DNA of 64,000 nucleotides from Toxoplasma gondii ME49 (Eukaryota > Apicomplexa > Conoidasida > Eucoccidiorida > Sarcocystidae): positions 3,755,529 through 3,819,528 of the forward strand of contig NC_031480.1 of assembly GCF_000006565.2 (NCBI RefSeq). The letters are read 5' to 3'. Both the position numbers and the translations under genes were made by a program. Numbering within the stretch: the first letter of the stretch is position 1; each line of letters starts with the position of its first letter. Shown piece after piece: positions 49,135-61,674 of this stretch. The notes below the pieces were generated by a model. It was not told where the DNA came from, searched no databases, and saw nothing but the letters and a program-made list of their open reading frames with translations.

Positions 49135-51595
49135 CGGTGGACGAGGCAGACCAAGAAGATAGACACGAGGGTCGCGACTCGAATGCCACCCAAAAGAAAC
49201 GATTGAAAATTGGCGGAACAAACGAATTCGAAAGGTGTCGGAGTCTATGGCTGAGGCTCGACGAAAGGAACAAAGTGAACAAATCCTATGAGGTGGGGAA
49301 GAAGAGAAAAAAGACGAACGGGAGATAGGAAACGAAGAGAAAGGAAAAGCAGGTGACACACTGGGCCGAGCAGGAACTCCGAAAATAGAAAATGTCGTGA
49401 AAGCAATAGGAACAAACACTTTATCTTTTCGTATGGAACACTTTCTTGTTCTATCGGTTGGTTCCCACGTGGACGCACAGTGCGGGAATGACGACGCGAT
49501 GGTTGGACAAAGCAAGCAGTGCAGGCGGGAGAGAAAATACAGAAAACCGTGAAGGGGAAAAGACGTGAAGAACGAATTGTTTTCAAGGTTCGATCTGTGA
49601 ATAAAACGTAGTCGGGAGATTGCGAGAGAGTCCACTGTTGTTCTCCTGAATCGGTCTGGGGTCCATAGTGCGTGGAACAAGGAGGTCTTGCTGGCGCATT
49701 TCTTATCAAGATTGGATGTCATGATTTGGCGCACAATGTTTCAGAATTGGTTTGGTCGTTGTGTCTCTCTGGCGATTCGTCCCTTTTCTTCCCTTGCCCT
49801 TGGTAATAGCTCCCACATTTGCAGGTTTCACTTCTTTTTACAAGAGGCACAAAAACATTCAACAGCCACGTATTTTCTTCTGCTGTCTTGAATCTCTTGA
49901 AACAGCGACAAAATTTCGCGTCACAGCCAACTCCTTCGGTTTTTTCACATCCGCGTGCAGATACACGAAAACCTAAGATGGAAGCGGATATCCATAGAGC
50001 GTGCAGACGCCCAAGCATGTGAACGCATGGTCAAACAAAGTATGTGCTTCTACATGCATATATAAATATATACTTGTTCAAATTGGACATGAAAGTGCAG
50101 ATGCAGGCGTCCACGCATGAAAATATCCCTGGTCTGCTTACCGAGACGCGCGGAGTGGAGCGCCTGTAACAAGAACATGCCCATCTGTATTCCGAGAGTT
50201 CGGCGTGCACGAAGAAAAGCGGGCAACACAGAGATGACTAGCAGTGACGAAGGTAGACCGATACAACAAGTGGTTCAACAGGTCTCCTCGCTTCTCTGGG
50301 CTGGCAAGATGGCAATTACTACAGTAGCTACTGAACAGGAAGCTGCTTCTTAGATCAGCGACCCTCGTCAGCTAAGAATGCCAGCTTCTACGCGTTGTCC
50401 GCCGACAACACTAAGGTTCTATTTGTGTTCCGGATCAAGACACAAACGTGACAGCCGGTAACATACTGAAATCCGGTGGTCGGTACAGTGGTAAATCACG
50501 AAGTAGCTTTTCGTCAGTTTACCTCCCCTTGCTGTCTTTATTGACTGGGTTTTTATTGGTCTATCAACGACGCACATTTTGTTCCAGCACGCGGGCACTC
50601 GGGCAGCTTCGTTGAAAAGTATTTCAGTCTCACGCTGTGGGAGGCCAACAAAAGTGGTTGCCCATGGACTAAAGCTGAAACGGAAAGTCGTTAGTCTTCC
50701 GCACCGAAAGAAGCGTTCGTTTTCCGCTTCGTCACCACTGAAGTAGAACAGGGAGCAAAGCGGGATCCACTCTGGTCCGTTGGTTTTTCAAGCTCTGGTA
50801 ACGGAATTTTATGGTGCCCCAGCCACCCATGTTTCTGACAGCGTGTAAATTGAAGCAGTGGGTGAGAAGGCTGCGTCCCCAGTCTATAGCATCTTCACAG
50901 AGCCTCAAGTCTGGTCTACGTCACTGTGGTGCGAGTACAAGAGCCGAGGTGGAAGGCACACACTACTCTACTTTCGTTCGCCAGGATAACCGTTGGCATT
51001 CGTGAATGAACGAAAAGGGTGGTACATCAAGGGCAGGCAGTTACAAATTTTAGACGACACGTCCCTTCCGCTCTCCGAAACGAGCGACACGAAGCTAATG
51101 ACCAACTGGCACGAAAGAATATTTCATGCTCAGCAGGATATTTCGGGGCCGTCAGAAAAGATACCTTTTGAAGCGAGGCTGTCTCAGTCGTCGCCACAAG
51201 TGTGGCAAAATCGTTGCAAAAGAAACCACTAAGATGGAAAAATCAAGAGCCAAAAAAGCAGCACTGATGGTGCACATGAACCTCAGTTTCGCTGCAGACA
51301 CGCCACTCGAAGATACGGTTAAATACCGGCGTAGTAGAACAGTGGTCAACGGAACGACGTGGACCAAGAAAGAGCAGAAGTAAAAAAGAAAAACGGACAT
51401 TACGAGGAAGGAAACGAAGAAAAATCGATACTCATGCTGGCTCTTGCTTTGTTTCCAGCAAAGTCGTAGAGGACTGTAAAACGTTCGTCCGCCAGGTTTC
51501 TGTTTCAATCCAGTGTCTAAAGTCTTATCCGTCTTTGCAGCGCGTGCGTGGCGTCTCGGGTTGATAAATTTGTTGCTTCATTCGATGCCCCCTCT
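49135..51595. other. Convergent intergenic stretch; no gene seen
   Basis: Lies between the 3' ends of the Snf7 gene and the mitochondrial carrier. A 234-codon minus-strand frame at 49030-49734 overlaps the Snf7 tail antisense and has no motif. Nothing else is supported. Confidence 0.45.
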
Positions 51596-52672
51596 TCACA
51601 TTGAGTCAAGCAGAGATTGACTATACAGGTACTTTGTGACTTCGTAAGATGCTAGGAGGACTGCGCATGACGGCACAATCTTCAAAAGACGGGGGGTCAA
51701 ACCGACGGTAAATCCCTGCAAACCTTGCTGTGCATACACTGTCTTGGCAACATCAACGAATCCCCGAGAAACAAGGTGAATGTACCCCATTTTCCGGGCG
51801 TGAGGTTCTATTTGCTGACACCCGGCCTGGACATTGGTCTTGAGAACGTCAAACGGGTGCGTTACCACGCATGCGATGGCGGACGCAACTGCACCAGAGA
51901 AGAAAGGAAAGACGAAGGACTGATAAAGAGAGCTGGAAAAGATGGCAGGCAAATGTGCCTTCGAAGCAGAAGACGAGTGTGAGCAGGAGGCCGCTGCAGC
52001 AGGTGAAGAGGGAGACAAGGAACTGGAAGCGCCCGGTGTGTCACGAACAGAGAGAGACCTGCCATCCCTCTGCCTCGAGTGCGTTGGCATATCTGATGAA
52101 TGGAAAGTTGTCAAGGGGTTGGCATTCCTGGCGATGAAGCTGTCTCCCCAAGCTTTCATATATTCAGCCGTTTGCCAGTAGATTGCCGAAAAAGGTAAGT
52201 CTCGGACGAGTGTCGGAAGAACGCCCTTCCAGAGGCTGAAAACTCCGCCCAGCTGGATCAACTGGCCAAGCACCTGACGAATGGTCTGACATTGCCCCGG
52301 CATACCTATGGAGGCCTGCATTCTTGTTCTAACTAGCTCCATCGGTGCTGTCACGACAACTGCTGCTGCCCGGGCTTTGATGCCCGCCCACGCTGGGCTC
52401 TCGTCCGGGCGGCGGCGCTCATATGCGAAAAAGAAGGTCACATTTGCAGGAATAATCGTCGCGTACGCGGGAACAACACCTCGCCAAAAGCCGGTGAGAC
52501 CATGCTGTCGGTACAGCACACGGACGACGTGGGACGATGTCAAATTCGCTCGATTCGCCTCGCAAGCTGGGTTAAACTGCCAAAAATTCTTCACTACATC
52601 GAAAGGCGTGCAGATCGACCCAACCAGAAACCCACTCACCGAGCTTGAAACAAGAACCTGTTGCAAACCCAT
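51596..52672 (-). CDS. Mitochondrial carrier family protein, MTM1/SLC25A39/40 type
   Basis: Mitochondrial carriers move metabolites across the inner membrane. SLC25A39/40 import glutathione, and yeast Mtm1 is linked to iron/manganese homeostasis. The frame gives 358 residues from the ATG at 52672 to the TGA at 51598-51596. Three carrier repeats are visible with their signature motifs: CTPFDVVK (near residue 22), APMELVRTRMQ (near 108) and THPFDVLKTN (near 273). SLWKGVLPTLVRDLPFSAIY between repeat 2's helices closely resembles the SLC25A39/40/Mtm1 subgroup. A Ser/Ala-rich insertion of about 60 residues (about 190-250) precedes the third repeat. The bases just upstream of the ATG (ttgcttccag|AATGGG) look like a splice acceptor, so a short upstream exon could supply a different start. 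Substrate is inferred from subgroup only. Confidence 0.88.
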   Translation of the reverse strand: MGLQQVLVSSSVSGFLVGSICTPFDVVKNFWQFNPACEANRANLTSSHVVRVLYRQHGLTGFWRGVVPAYATIIPANVTFFFAYERRRPDESPAWAGIKARAAAVVVTAPMELVRTRMQASIGMPGQCQTIRQVLGQLIQLGGVFSLWKGVLPTLVRDLPFSAIYWQTAEYMKAWGDSFIARNANPLTTFHSSDMPTHSRQRDGRSLSVRDTPGASSSLSPSSPAAAASCSHSSSASKAHLPAIFSSSLYQSFVFPFFSGAVASAIACVVTHPFDVLKTNVQAGCQQIEPHARKMGYIHLVSRGFVDVAKTVYAQQGLQGFTVGLTPRLLKIVPSCAVLLASYEVTKYLYSQSLLDSM

Positions 52673-55539
52673 TCTGGAAGCAATGGGCAATAGGAAGCGA
52701 ACAAATTGCAGGATGGTATATTATGGTGGTCAATCCAGTCACAGGCAACCGTTCAACATAGTCGAGCCATCGTCAGCTTGAGTCCCAGCTGGAGACGCAA
52801 AGCTAGGAAGACGAGAATGGTTCCCACGAGTCGCAGCAATCTTAGAATTATGAATACAGGGTGGCGTTAGTGCCTGCGCCGGTGCCTTCAATGAGAAAGC
52901 CGAGCGACAAGGGACAAAGACCACGAGCAGACCCGCCAACAAGCGGATGGCAGGCTAGAGTGAAAACAAGGAGACAAGCGAAATTCTTAAGTTGAAAAAC
53001 AACTGCCAGCAAGACGGTCAAAACGGACAACGCGGAGTGGTAGCAAACTAGTAACACGGGAGTAAAAGGGGCTGAAACTTTTGCGCCGGGGTGGTTGTAC
53101 TGCTCCTCACCAACGCCTTTGCGCCTGGTAATCATTCGGATAAAGGCGTTGCACTCCTAATTTCCAAGGAAATGACAATGAGATGGCATAAGAAACACGG
53201 ATGCCGTTGCTTCTTGTAGGGTGAAGTGTCAGGCGTGCTTGTGTTACGGAGCCGGACCACATGATCGCTGTCCGAAACCGGAAGACCTGTCCAGCTTGCT
53301 TATCAACACATCCCGTGCCTCAGCATCAAGAATTCATCCACGAAGAAGACATTTCCTTCACTTCACATGGGAAAAGCGATTAATGGAGACAGGGGACTAC
53401 ACAGTCGTGTACGGTGTGGCGGAGGGCATGCTGGATCACGTGAACGAAGCGAGCCTTGGTCCGTTTTCTTAACAGCTTCGGTACTTTTATTTGCACCCGA
53501 AACAGAGAACAGAAGACAATACACTCGAGATGGCAGGATTTTAAATTGGTGTCTTTATCCGGATCCGAAATTATGTATTTCGCGTTCGCTTCCTGCATCG
53601 AGGCTGCCGTGCGTTGAAGCTGTTGCCTGGCGTCTCCAGGTAACGAGTTGCATGTCGAACCGTGCGGCAAGTTGCATCAGATCAGCCACACAACTCACAC
53701 TGGACGAACGAAAACAAACGAGGGGTGGTCATAAAAAGTAAGCCCGTCGACTGTTAAACGAGAACGTCAGGTCCCCTCGAACAGCAGAAGTCACTTTAAG
53801 TAAAGTGCGCCCAAAAAGCCAGCTGCTCTTCCAGCGGGTCACACGGTGCTGCCCCCTACGATGTTTGAGAATGATACCTCCGTTCGAGAATCAGATAATC
53901 ACTGCTGCGCCATTGTTTTTTGTTGTGTGCTTTGTGGATCTCGATGTTGTCCTGCTGCGATGTTGCTGCATGGCTTTCTCTACTCGCTGTAGTTTGTGCG
54001 TGCATGCGGGACACCTGTTCGTGCCGGGTCCCACAGTCGATAGTACCTCGTCACCAGGCTGGATTCTCTCTCACATTTTCTTTTTTCGGAGGGCCTGCCA
54101 CACGTAGTACTTACGGTTATAACAATGATGATGAGTACGTTAGCGTAGCAAGTGCGTTCCACTTAACGAGGACTACAGGAACACAAGGAATCCTTTTCGT
54201 AACACACAACTGTTATGAGGTTCTGCTAGTAGTATCTTGTCTCCGGCGGGAGTCAGCAGTCTCTCTTTTGATTGCCTTGGCACGACAAATCAGAAGGCAT
54301 CGCTGCCTCTCTCATAGTGCCGTTAAGATGCATATGCAGGGTTCCGTTCAGTTCAGATGGTGAGCAGAGTGTGATAGTTTCTTTCGCTCGCTGTTTGAAA
54401 AGAAATTGTTGTGCTGATTCGTACGGCCGATCACCAGTGACAACACCCACGCTGCACCAAGAAATCTAACAGCCCCTGGCGTATTTTGGCCGGGATGAAT
54501 CCCTCACAAAATTATAAGTAGCAAGTGTTTGACTGCTATAGCGTGTCCCGTGTTCTGATCTGCACTGCACGTCGCTGGAGACCGCGAGAAATAACGCATG
54601 CCCGAGCGGCCGGAACCGTAATTTTTTTGCCAGCGGTAGTCAGCATCCGATACTGTCTAGTGCAGCACTTGTTTGGTCTGCAAAAAGAACGCCAGGAGGC
54701 TTGCCAGACCATCATGGTCATTGCCAGAGGCTTCTGGCGTGTTGGTGCAGCAACTATATGGTGGCTGCATGTTTCTGAGACCAGTCTGCTGTGCTGCAAC
54801 GGGATGTTCCCCCCTTTTAAATGCTGTTATTTTTTGCCAGTTTTTGAAAGTCATGGGTAGTACGAAAAGCAAGTCTTCGTGTTGCGTATGGGTCCTCGCC
54901 ACTGCAAGCCGGAGCATTTTCGGCTGCAGGTAGAGGCATCGGTTTCACGTGAATAATTCTTTCCTCGTCTGCTGATTTCTGTGTGGGTACTTCTTTCGAC
55001 ATCAGCTGATTCAGAAATGCAATTGGATAAAGAGCCCTTCAGCTTCTGTGTTTCCGGCGACTATTATTTGCGAGTGTGCTAGGCACCAGGCAGCGTAAGT
55101 ATCTGGGGCTTTTTTCGCGTCTGTGTGACTCCCTCGTTTTTCCCCTTCCGTGCCTTTCTCTTGATAATATTGTTGATCTCCTGTTACCACGATGGTTCGG
55201 TAATAAGCCTCGAAGGCTCGATGGATGCAGAAACGTATACGTGACTGGTGTCGCCATCGATCGACTGAGTTGCTCGGGTCAAACAGAACAAGAACCCTAG
55301 CTCATGAATGCTTTTGAAACGGATGTGTTTTTCCTTTATCCTGTCGAGCACGAAGTGTGTGAGACAGGTCAGGTCTTTCAAGAGCCAGACTCTGTACGGC
55401 ATCGGCTAACGCCTTGCAAATCTCAATGGCTGCTCCGGATCACCAGTGGTAGGAATTTTTGACGAGTAGAGTAGGAGCTTTTTATTCTGAACCTTTCAAT
55501 GCTTTATTCCGTTTTTCCGTCCTGACACGTACTCGCCGA
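52673..55539. other. 2.9 kb divergent intergenic stretch; no gene seen
   Basis: Lies between the 5' ends of the carrier and PEX10. A short 5' exon of the carrier may lie here. No frame over 125 codons and no recognisable motif. Confidence 0.4.
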
Positions 55540-58500
55540 ATGGAGCGTGTCTATCTCATGCCTCGGAGGCATTCCCTTTTTGGCTGGCGACTTGCAGCCG
55601 CGTCTCCGTCAGCTCCCCGGGAATGCTCTGCACTAGCACAAACGCCGGAAAGCGAGCCATTACCATCCACCGCTCCACGTCAAGTCACGGAAATGTCGTT
55701 GTCAGTCGCCAGTCCTCAGCTGCGAAGAAACCACTGGAACTCCTTGGCAGCAAGCAGTGGAGTGGAGCCACAGGATGAGATTCAACGCGGAGACGGTCAA
55801 GACTTTTCTCTGAGTTCTCTCCCTGGCGCTCAGCAACTCGATCTCGTTAGAGCTGCGCAAAAGGATGATTATTACTGTCGTCAGTTGATGTTGCTCACGG
55901 CGGGGCTACTCAAGTCTCTGTCTGGACTTCTTTCGACATCCTCCGGTGTGCCTGGATCCGTTTTCAGTTGGCAGAGTTTTTCCGGTTCTCCTGAGGCAAT
56001 TTTCGGTCCAACGGGGGGATACGGCGCAGCACCTCTGCAACATCCAGACCGGGCGATTGACAGTCAAGAGCTTCTTGCAGGAGCCTTTTCGCTTTCGTCT
56101 TCCACTGCTTCTCCTGGGATTGCTCTTCCCGCTACAGAAACTCTTCCCTTCTCATTCCCGCAGCAGACGAGAGAAATTCAGCGAGGCCGTGCAGAACAAA
56201 GTGTTCTGGTTCCTGCGGGCACGAAGCCGATCGCTCAGCCTTCACAGGAGATACGGCCCCGTGAGGGCATGCGTCATGATGTACAGGACGGACAGGTGGC
56301 GTCTGTCCGGGCTTCCGGTCAGCGCCGTTTTCCAAAATGCGCATCGAGTCGAGAATGTTCCCCAGGACACATTGTGGCTCATCTTCGACGTTGGGCGCAT
56401 CTCATTTCATCAGGGCTTCAGACGGACACTATGTGTCTTGTGAGTGGAAAAGCTTTACTTATTGACTGGCTTCGATATTTCCGTGGTGCTTTACCGATTT
56501 TGGTAAGGAATGGGGTTGCGGTGGTATACCGTTTTGGGGGAAGTTGTTCGGCGAGACTACGTGTTGCTTGCCACCTTGCGCTGACGAGGCATCGTGAATG
56601 GCTAGAGGCCGTCATCTGTGCTGTTTACTTTTGCTGCTGCTACAGCAAAAGGAAGCAGTCACTTGGCGAAGAATATTGCGACTTGATTATGGTGAGGTTC
56701 ACGACAAGTAGACCGTTGTTGGACAGCCTTCTGCCGTACTTAGCTCCACTTCTAATAGGTGGCGCAGAATAACGGTGTGAGACGATTACTTAGACATTAT
56801 ACTCATATTTGAAAAACAGAGGGGGTGTCTCCAATGAGGGACCACGGCACTTACTAGTGCAGACAAACTGGAGCTTCGTTTGTTGCAACAGCTGTCTGTT
56901 GATGAAATTTGAGTCTCTGTTACGTATTCTCGGTTGAAAGCGAAGCATGGTAAATATCAGATGGTAGTTTTGAACAGTAACGTGGTTGTAATGTTGATCA
57001 CTGCATCCGAACGGTAGTTTGCATAAAGGTGATGAGCCCACTTGCATACATATACCTTCCGCCTTTGGAACAGTGCGTATAACTGGGAAGCTTGACGGAC
57101 TTTTGCAGGTTATTTGAGATGTTGTTCACAAGACGTCTATATGAGCGGCCAAAAAGGTGTCGGAACACGTTGAAAAAGAACGTCTTTTCTTGCAGAGCGT
57201 CTCACGCGTCGCCTGACAATATCAAGCATTACAATCGGTTATCGCTCTTCTTGCGACGTCCATTCCTGTCGGAAACTCTTCTGAAGCACAGTGTGGTGCT
57301 GTTGTCAGCTGCGGGGTCGCCGCTCTGTAGGTTCGAGAAGGGTCGTTCGTTAAGGAACATGGAACTTCGATTGTGAGACCAGCGCGGCGACACGAAACAC
57401 TACTTGTGGGTGTGCTACGCTCCATTTCCTTTCCAATCGTCATTCTGCTGTTGGAGAGGATTGCTCGGTGAGAATGGGTTCTGTTGTTTTTAAGGTCTTG
57501 AACACTCCTGAGCGGCAGTTCTACAGCAGTGTGCTCCTCGGATAGTCAGACTGTGTGTCAATCGGAGGAGTGGTTCAGGCAGTATGTTAGGTCATCCCAC
57601 TATCAATTTTTGCCTTACAGATTTGTAAGCTTGGAGGTGAACCGTATATATTTTCTGTGCATTTGTGGTGGATCGTTTTCTTCAGACTGATTGGCGGTCC
57701 CTGGGCAGCTTCTATCAGCAGGGTGCTGCTACTAGGTAAGTTGGATGTGTGGTCAGGAGGTGGACAAACTGTTTTTCGGTTTTCTTCAGAGCCTGGTAGG
57801 GATAGATTTAGCGCTTTCGTACCATTTTCGGTTCGACTTGTGTGCAGCGGCTCGCCGGCTTCACCTTGCGATCTTCTTCTGGAATGCCGACCATCTGCAC
57901 ATGTCAACAAGGTAAGCGGAAGTCATGTTCTTCTGGGAGGTTTCGCCAGTTTCCTCCTCCCCCGCACTTGTGGACAGCATCAAAATGTTTCCCAGTCGTT
58001 CTTCGTCGTGAATAAGCGCTTACAAATGTTACAGCCGATCTCAGTTTATTTCGTGCCTCGTCTCTCACATCCGTTTCACGGCTGGACCTCGAATTAATAA
58101 GGCATGCGAAGTTCACGACAGATGAATCGGAGGACGTTCTGCACGTTCAGTGCCTTCGGAGAATGCAGGATCCGTCACAATCCGGTGTGACACACGAGGC
58201 ATTATGTTGGTCACACGCCGTTTCTGAACAGCCCTTTTGACGTGAATGAAGGCAAACTCTCTCTGTATGCGGCCTCTAGCCACATTCATTACTGTCTCGC
58301 AGGTTCTTGTCAACACGCTTTGCGTGCTTGACACCCGAGGTTCCTGGTCGGATACAACAGCAACGACAAACGCGACCTCCGTGTAGACTTCTTGCGATAT
58401 TGTTGGCGGTTCAGGCTGCCCTCTCTCTTCGAGCTGTAGCCGTATTTGTATGTAGGCGTATTCGCCTTCAGCGCATGTATGAGCTTGTCACAGGCACGTC

Positions 58501-59591
58501 TTCCCGCGATATGCTCGAAAGTATGTCGGCGGGTGTCGATCGAGCGCGATCTGAAGAAAACCAAGCACATGCAGTTGTTCCAACCAGTCCTGCGGCCTCA
58601 TTAGCAAATACTGATGAGGCACCAGTGCTTCACAGTGGCGAATACGAAGTCAACAGCACTACTCATCCAAGGAGGCACCCCGAGTTCAGAAACACTAACA
58701 TCGAGGAGACAAAGGAGAGACGGGAGATAGAAGACGACGGCAATGTATCATGTGATGAAAAGGCGAACGGAATGGCATGCTTATTTTGCCAGGGCAAATG
58801 TCGTGGCCCAACGGCAACGGCCTGCGGCCACATCTACTGTTGGAGATGTATCACTCGATGGATACTGCAACAACAACGTGACCAGACTGCAGCCGCGTGT
58901 CCCGTCTGCAGGTGAGTCTTCAAGAGTTGTGACAGAAAAAGATAAAACATGCCTTAGAGAACAGATGAGGTGTCCTTTCATGGTCACCTACAGCCTCTTC
59001 TCTTGCAATTCTTGGAAATTTGCCGCAATGATGGGTCTGTTTCTTCCAAATGCTACAGAAATTGCACGGGGTTACAGGCACGAACTAAGTTAGGAAACGG
59101 CCACACCGTATCTGTTGGTTTTTTGCTTCGACTCCTTCGGTACTGGAGCAGCTGTTCCTGCAGGGGTCTCCCATTCCGTCGTCACGTACAAATCTTCGCT
59201 TCAAACGTCATAGCGGAGCCTTGTTTACGGGGTCCATGAGGCATAGGAGAATGAAAAAGACATCAGTTCTATGTTCATTTGAATGCTATACTATGAATTA
59301 GATGTATTGATCGCAGTACAGTAATATATGAAGTCGCGTCAAAGCGTGGCGGATGTAAGCGTAGATCGCACGACTGGACATAAACCAGAGGAGCGCCTTC
59401 CCATTTTTCCACACTTTTCAGAAGATCATAGGGGGCAGCGGTTGCCTAGCTAAAGTTCAAATTGCTGTTCTTGTTTCTTCATGCCTTGCAGGGCTGCGTG
59501 CCCTCCTCAAGACTTAGTGCTGCTGCGGCACTACCGGCCTTCAAAGGGCTTGCTATCCACACAGCCACACAGTTTCAGGTCCCCCTTCTGA
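55540..59591 (+). CDS. PEX10: PEX10, peroxisomal RING-type E3 ubiquitin ligase (middle exons unresolved)
   Basis: PEX10, with PEX2 and PEX12, ubiquitinates the import receptor PEX5 at the peroxisome membrane. Supported exons: 55540 to about 56758, 57790-57911, 58303-58911 and 59492-59591 (stop TGA). The last three join in consistent phase (0/2, 2/2). Diagnostic blocks: LDLVRAAQKDDYYCRQL near residue 100 (human RAAQKDEYYRGGL), SLGEEYCDLI (human TLGEEYVSII), LLDSLLPYLAPLL, RRLHLAIFFWNADHLHMSTR joined to FLSTRFACL (human [20 protein letters not shown]), a second membrane segment CRLLAILLAVQAALSLRAVA, the C3HC4 RING (CLFC, ACGHIYCWRC, CPVC) and the end CPPQDLVLLRHYRPSKG (human FPPQKLIYLRHYR). The last short exon completes the RING codon AG|G. 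A Ser/Gln-rich insertion of about 210 residues lies in exon 1. The link between 56758 and 57790 could not be resolved; another exon there is likely. The start is the first ATG of the frame. Confidence 0.86.
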
Positions 59592-61674
59592 AACCCCCAG
59601 ATCAGAGGGAAAGAGCTTGTTGTTGCTGTCGCCGGCGACAGCAACTGTCTGTGGAATTGCCTGAAGTAGAATGGTCTCCAAAGAAAAAGACAAACCCCGA
59701 CGAACTTCACATAGCTTGCAGGACGACGAAAATGTACCACTGTTCTTGGGCTGATAGACTCTGTACCTTCATAAGTACAGTGAAGAATGAAATGACTGGC
59801 AATCCGTACAAGTGCACCACTCGGATTCTTCTCGTGCAACTTTTAAACAACTGTATACCATGAATTGACTACGCAGTCGCTGCGACGAGGGCTACAGAAT
59901 ATACCAGGCTTATCCAGTCTGGCAGCATCCTTCCGAAACTCTAGTCTCTGAGTACCCGAAAATCGCTAGTGATGGCGAAGGTCCTTACCCCTACAGTGCG
60001 ACTGTTGGCTGACCGTGAACCGACCAGCACACTCCAGGAAAAATGGTTCTTGTAATACAGATATCACTGTTCTGTACAAGACCCACATGTTGAAACGCTG
60101 ACAGCATGTTGCCTTCTGGCAATCGGGCATGTATCAACTCAAAAATATCCCTGCTTGGCTCTAGCGTCTCGTGTATCCATCGATCACCACCAGCATTGGG
60201 CGGCATACTGCTTCACACTGGGACATCTGCTTCCCAGCATACTATTAGGTCTCCCAGCAGTACTGAGTTGCAGTAACGCCTGTCATTGCACCGTTGCAGT
60301 GACCAGAGCTCGCTCTTCTTCCGACACCGTCGTCACCTCACCCTACTTCCAGGTCTGCAACCCAGGAACTCCATGCCTTCCCAAGAGTATGAGTTCTCTA
60401 GGCACCACGGCTACTACAAGTTTTGTTCATGGGTACTACAATATTGGGATACTATGTCTCAAAAGACATAAAGAAGCTTGGTAGTCCACAGTCGTTTGCA
60501 AGCTAATTTTACCATGCGTGAGGCACTTCCGCGCCGGTGTGCGCGCCCTCGTCCGAAGAATATATCACGACTACGCGATCAAAATGTTCAGACAGTACGT
60601 TTCGCAACTGGCTGCCTTTTACAATCAGACACGCCCGGTATCATTGAACTCGAGAAAAACAAGTTTCGATTGTTCATTTCGGCGCCGTTACTCTGGCAAT
60701 CCAATAAGATTATTGAAGACGACCTCGTCAAAGTGGAAAGCAAGAAGATAATGGTGATTTTGTGTATCGAGCACAGCCTAACGAATCCTGTTACGAATAG
60801 CGAAGTTTCAGCATGTTAGCGGCTCCCAGTTCTAGTGGCCGGTGCTTTTGAACATCCAGGCTCGCTGTGTAGGCAGGTGATTTTTACACGCTTGGAGGGG
60901 GGTTTACGGGAAGAGGGGGGGGCACGACAGGTACGGCACTGACGAAAGAGTTGAGGCGCTTGCGCGCGAGTGGGGTGGGTGGTTTTGCTCCAGGTTCTGT
61001 CAGCACACACGACGTTCAGCCCAGAAAATCGAGGGACGGTCCTGTGGACCTGGTCGGGTGGTACTTTTGGTTACTATTGCGTCTTCAGTAGTGGTCGTTG
61101 CGACGCCTTTCTCCGCGTGCCTTTGCGGGCCTACTATGCCGAAAATTCTCTGCCCCCGTCCTGGCTTTTTTTCGCTGCACAGGTGCGCGTTCTGCTCCTG
61201 CCTCGTCGATCTTCTTATGTCAGATACTGTGTCAGGCCGTCGAGGAAACAGTGAGCAAGACCTGAAAGTAAAGGCTCAGAGTCGAGAATTGAAAGTGACA
61301 GCCTCCATCGGCGAAGCCAGGTGCAATGATTTTTACAGATCACACCGCCCGAGCGTTCCGACCGTCCCCTTGTTTCGTAAATTCCTCCAGGACAGTTTTT
61401 CTTCCTGAAGAGCTCGGAATGCTGGTTTGACATTGGATGTGGTTTTCCCAGGTGTCCGTTGTTAACAAGCTTTTTTTTCTTGTTTTTTTTGATACCCCTT
61501 CACCGGGAAAAACTCTGTCCCCAACCCTCCCCACATCGTTTCTTACCGTTCGTTTATTTGTTGCCACCATTCCTAGTTGGCGGCTACTATACATCTGGCG
61601 TAGCTTCAGCTATCCAGTTTATCCGCGTTCAACACCCCCTTTGTTTTGCCTTTCACACTCAAAAAAGAGACAAA
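59592..61674. other. 2.1 kb between PEX10 and Ran; no gene seen
   Basis: Both neighbours are on the plus strand, so this holds the PEX10 3' untranslated region and the Ran promoter and leader. Short frames only, none with a motif. Pyrimidine-rich sequence directly before the Ran ATG fits a leader. Confidence 0.45.

Noticed and set aside
49030..49734. 234-codon minus-strand frame after the Snf7 gene.
   Set aside because: It partly overlaps the Snf7 tail antisense, is full of Ser/Phe/Arg low-complexity sequence and has no recognisable motif.
60155..60484. Stretch of unusual texture considered as a nuclear copy of mitochondrial DNA.
   Set aside because: I could not match it to a mitochondrial gene from memory; a search against the mitochondrial genome would be needed to support this.
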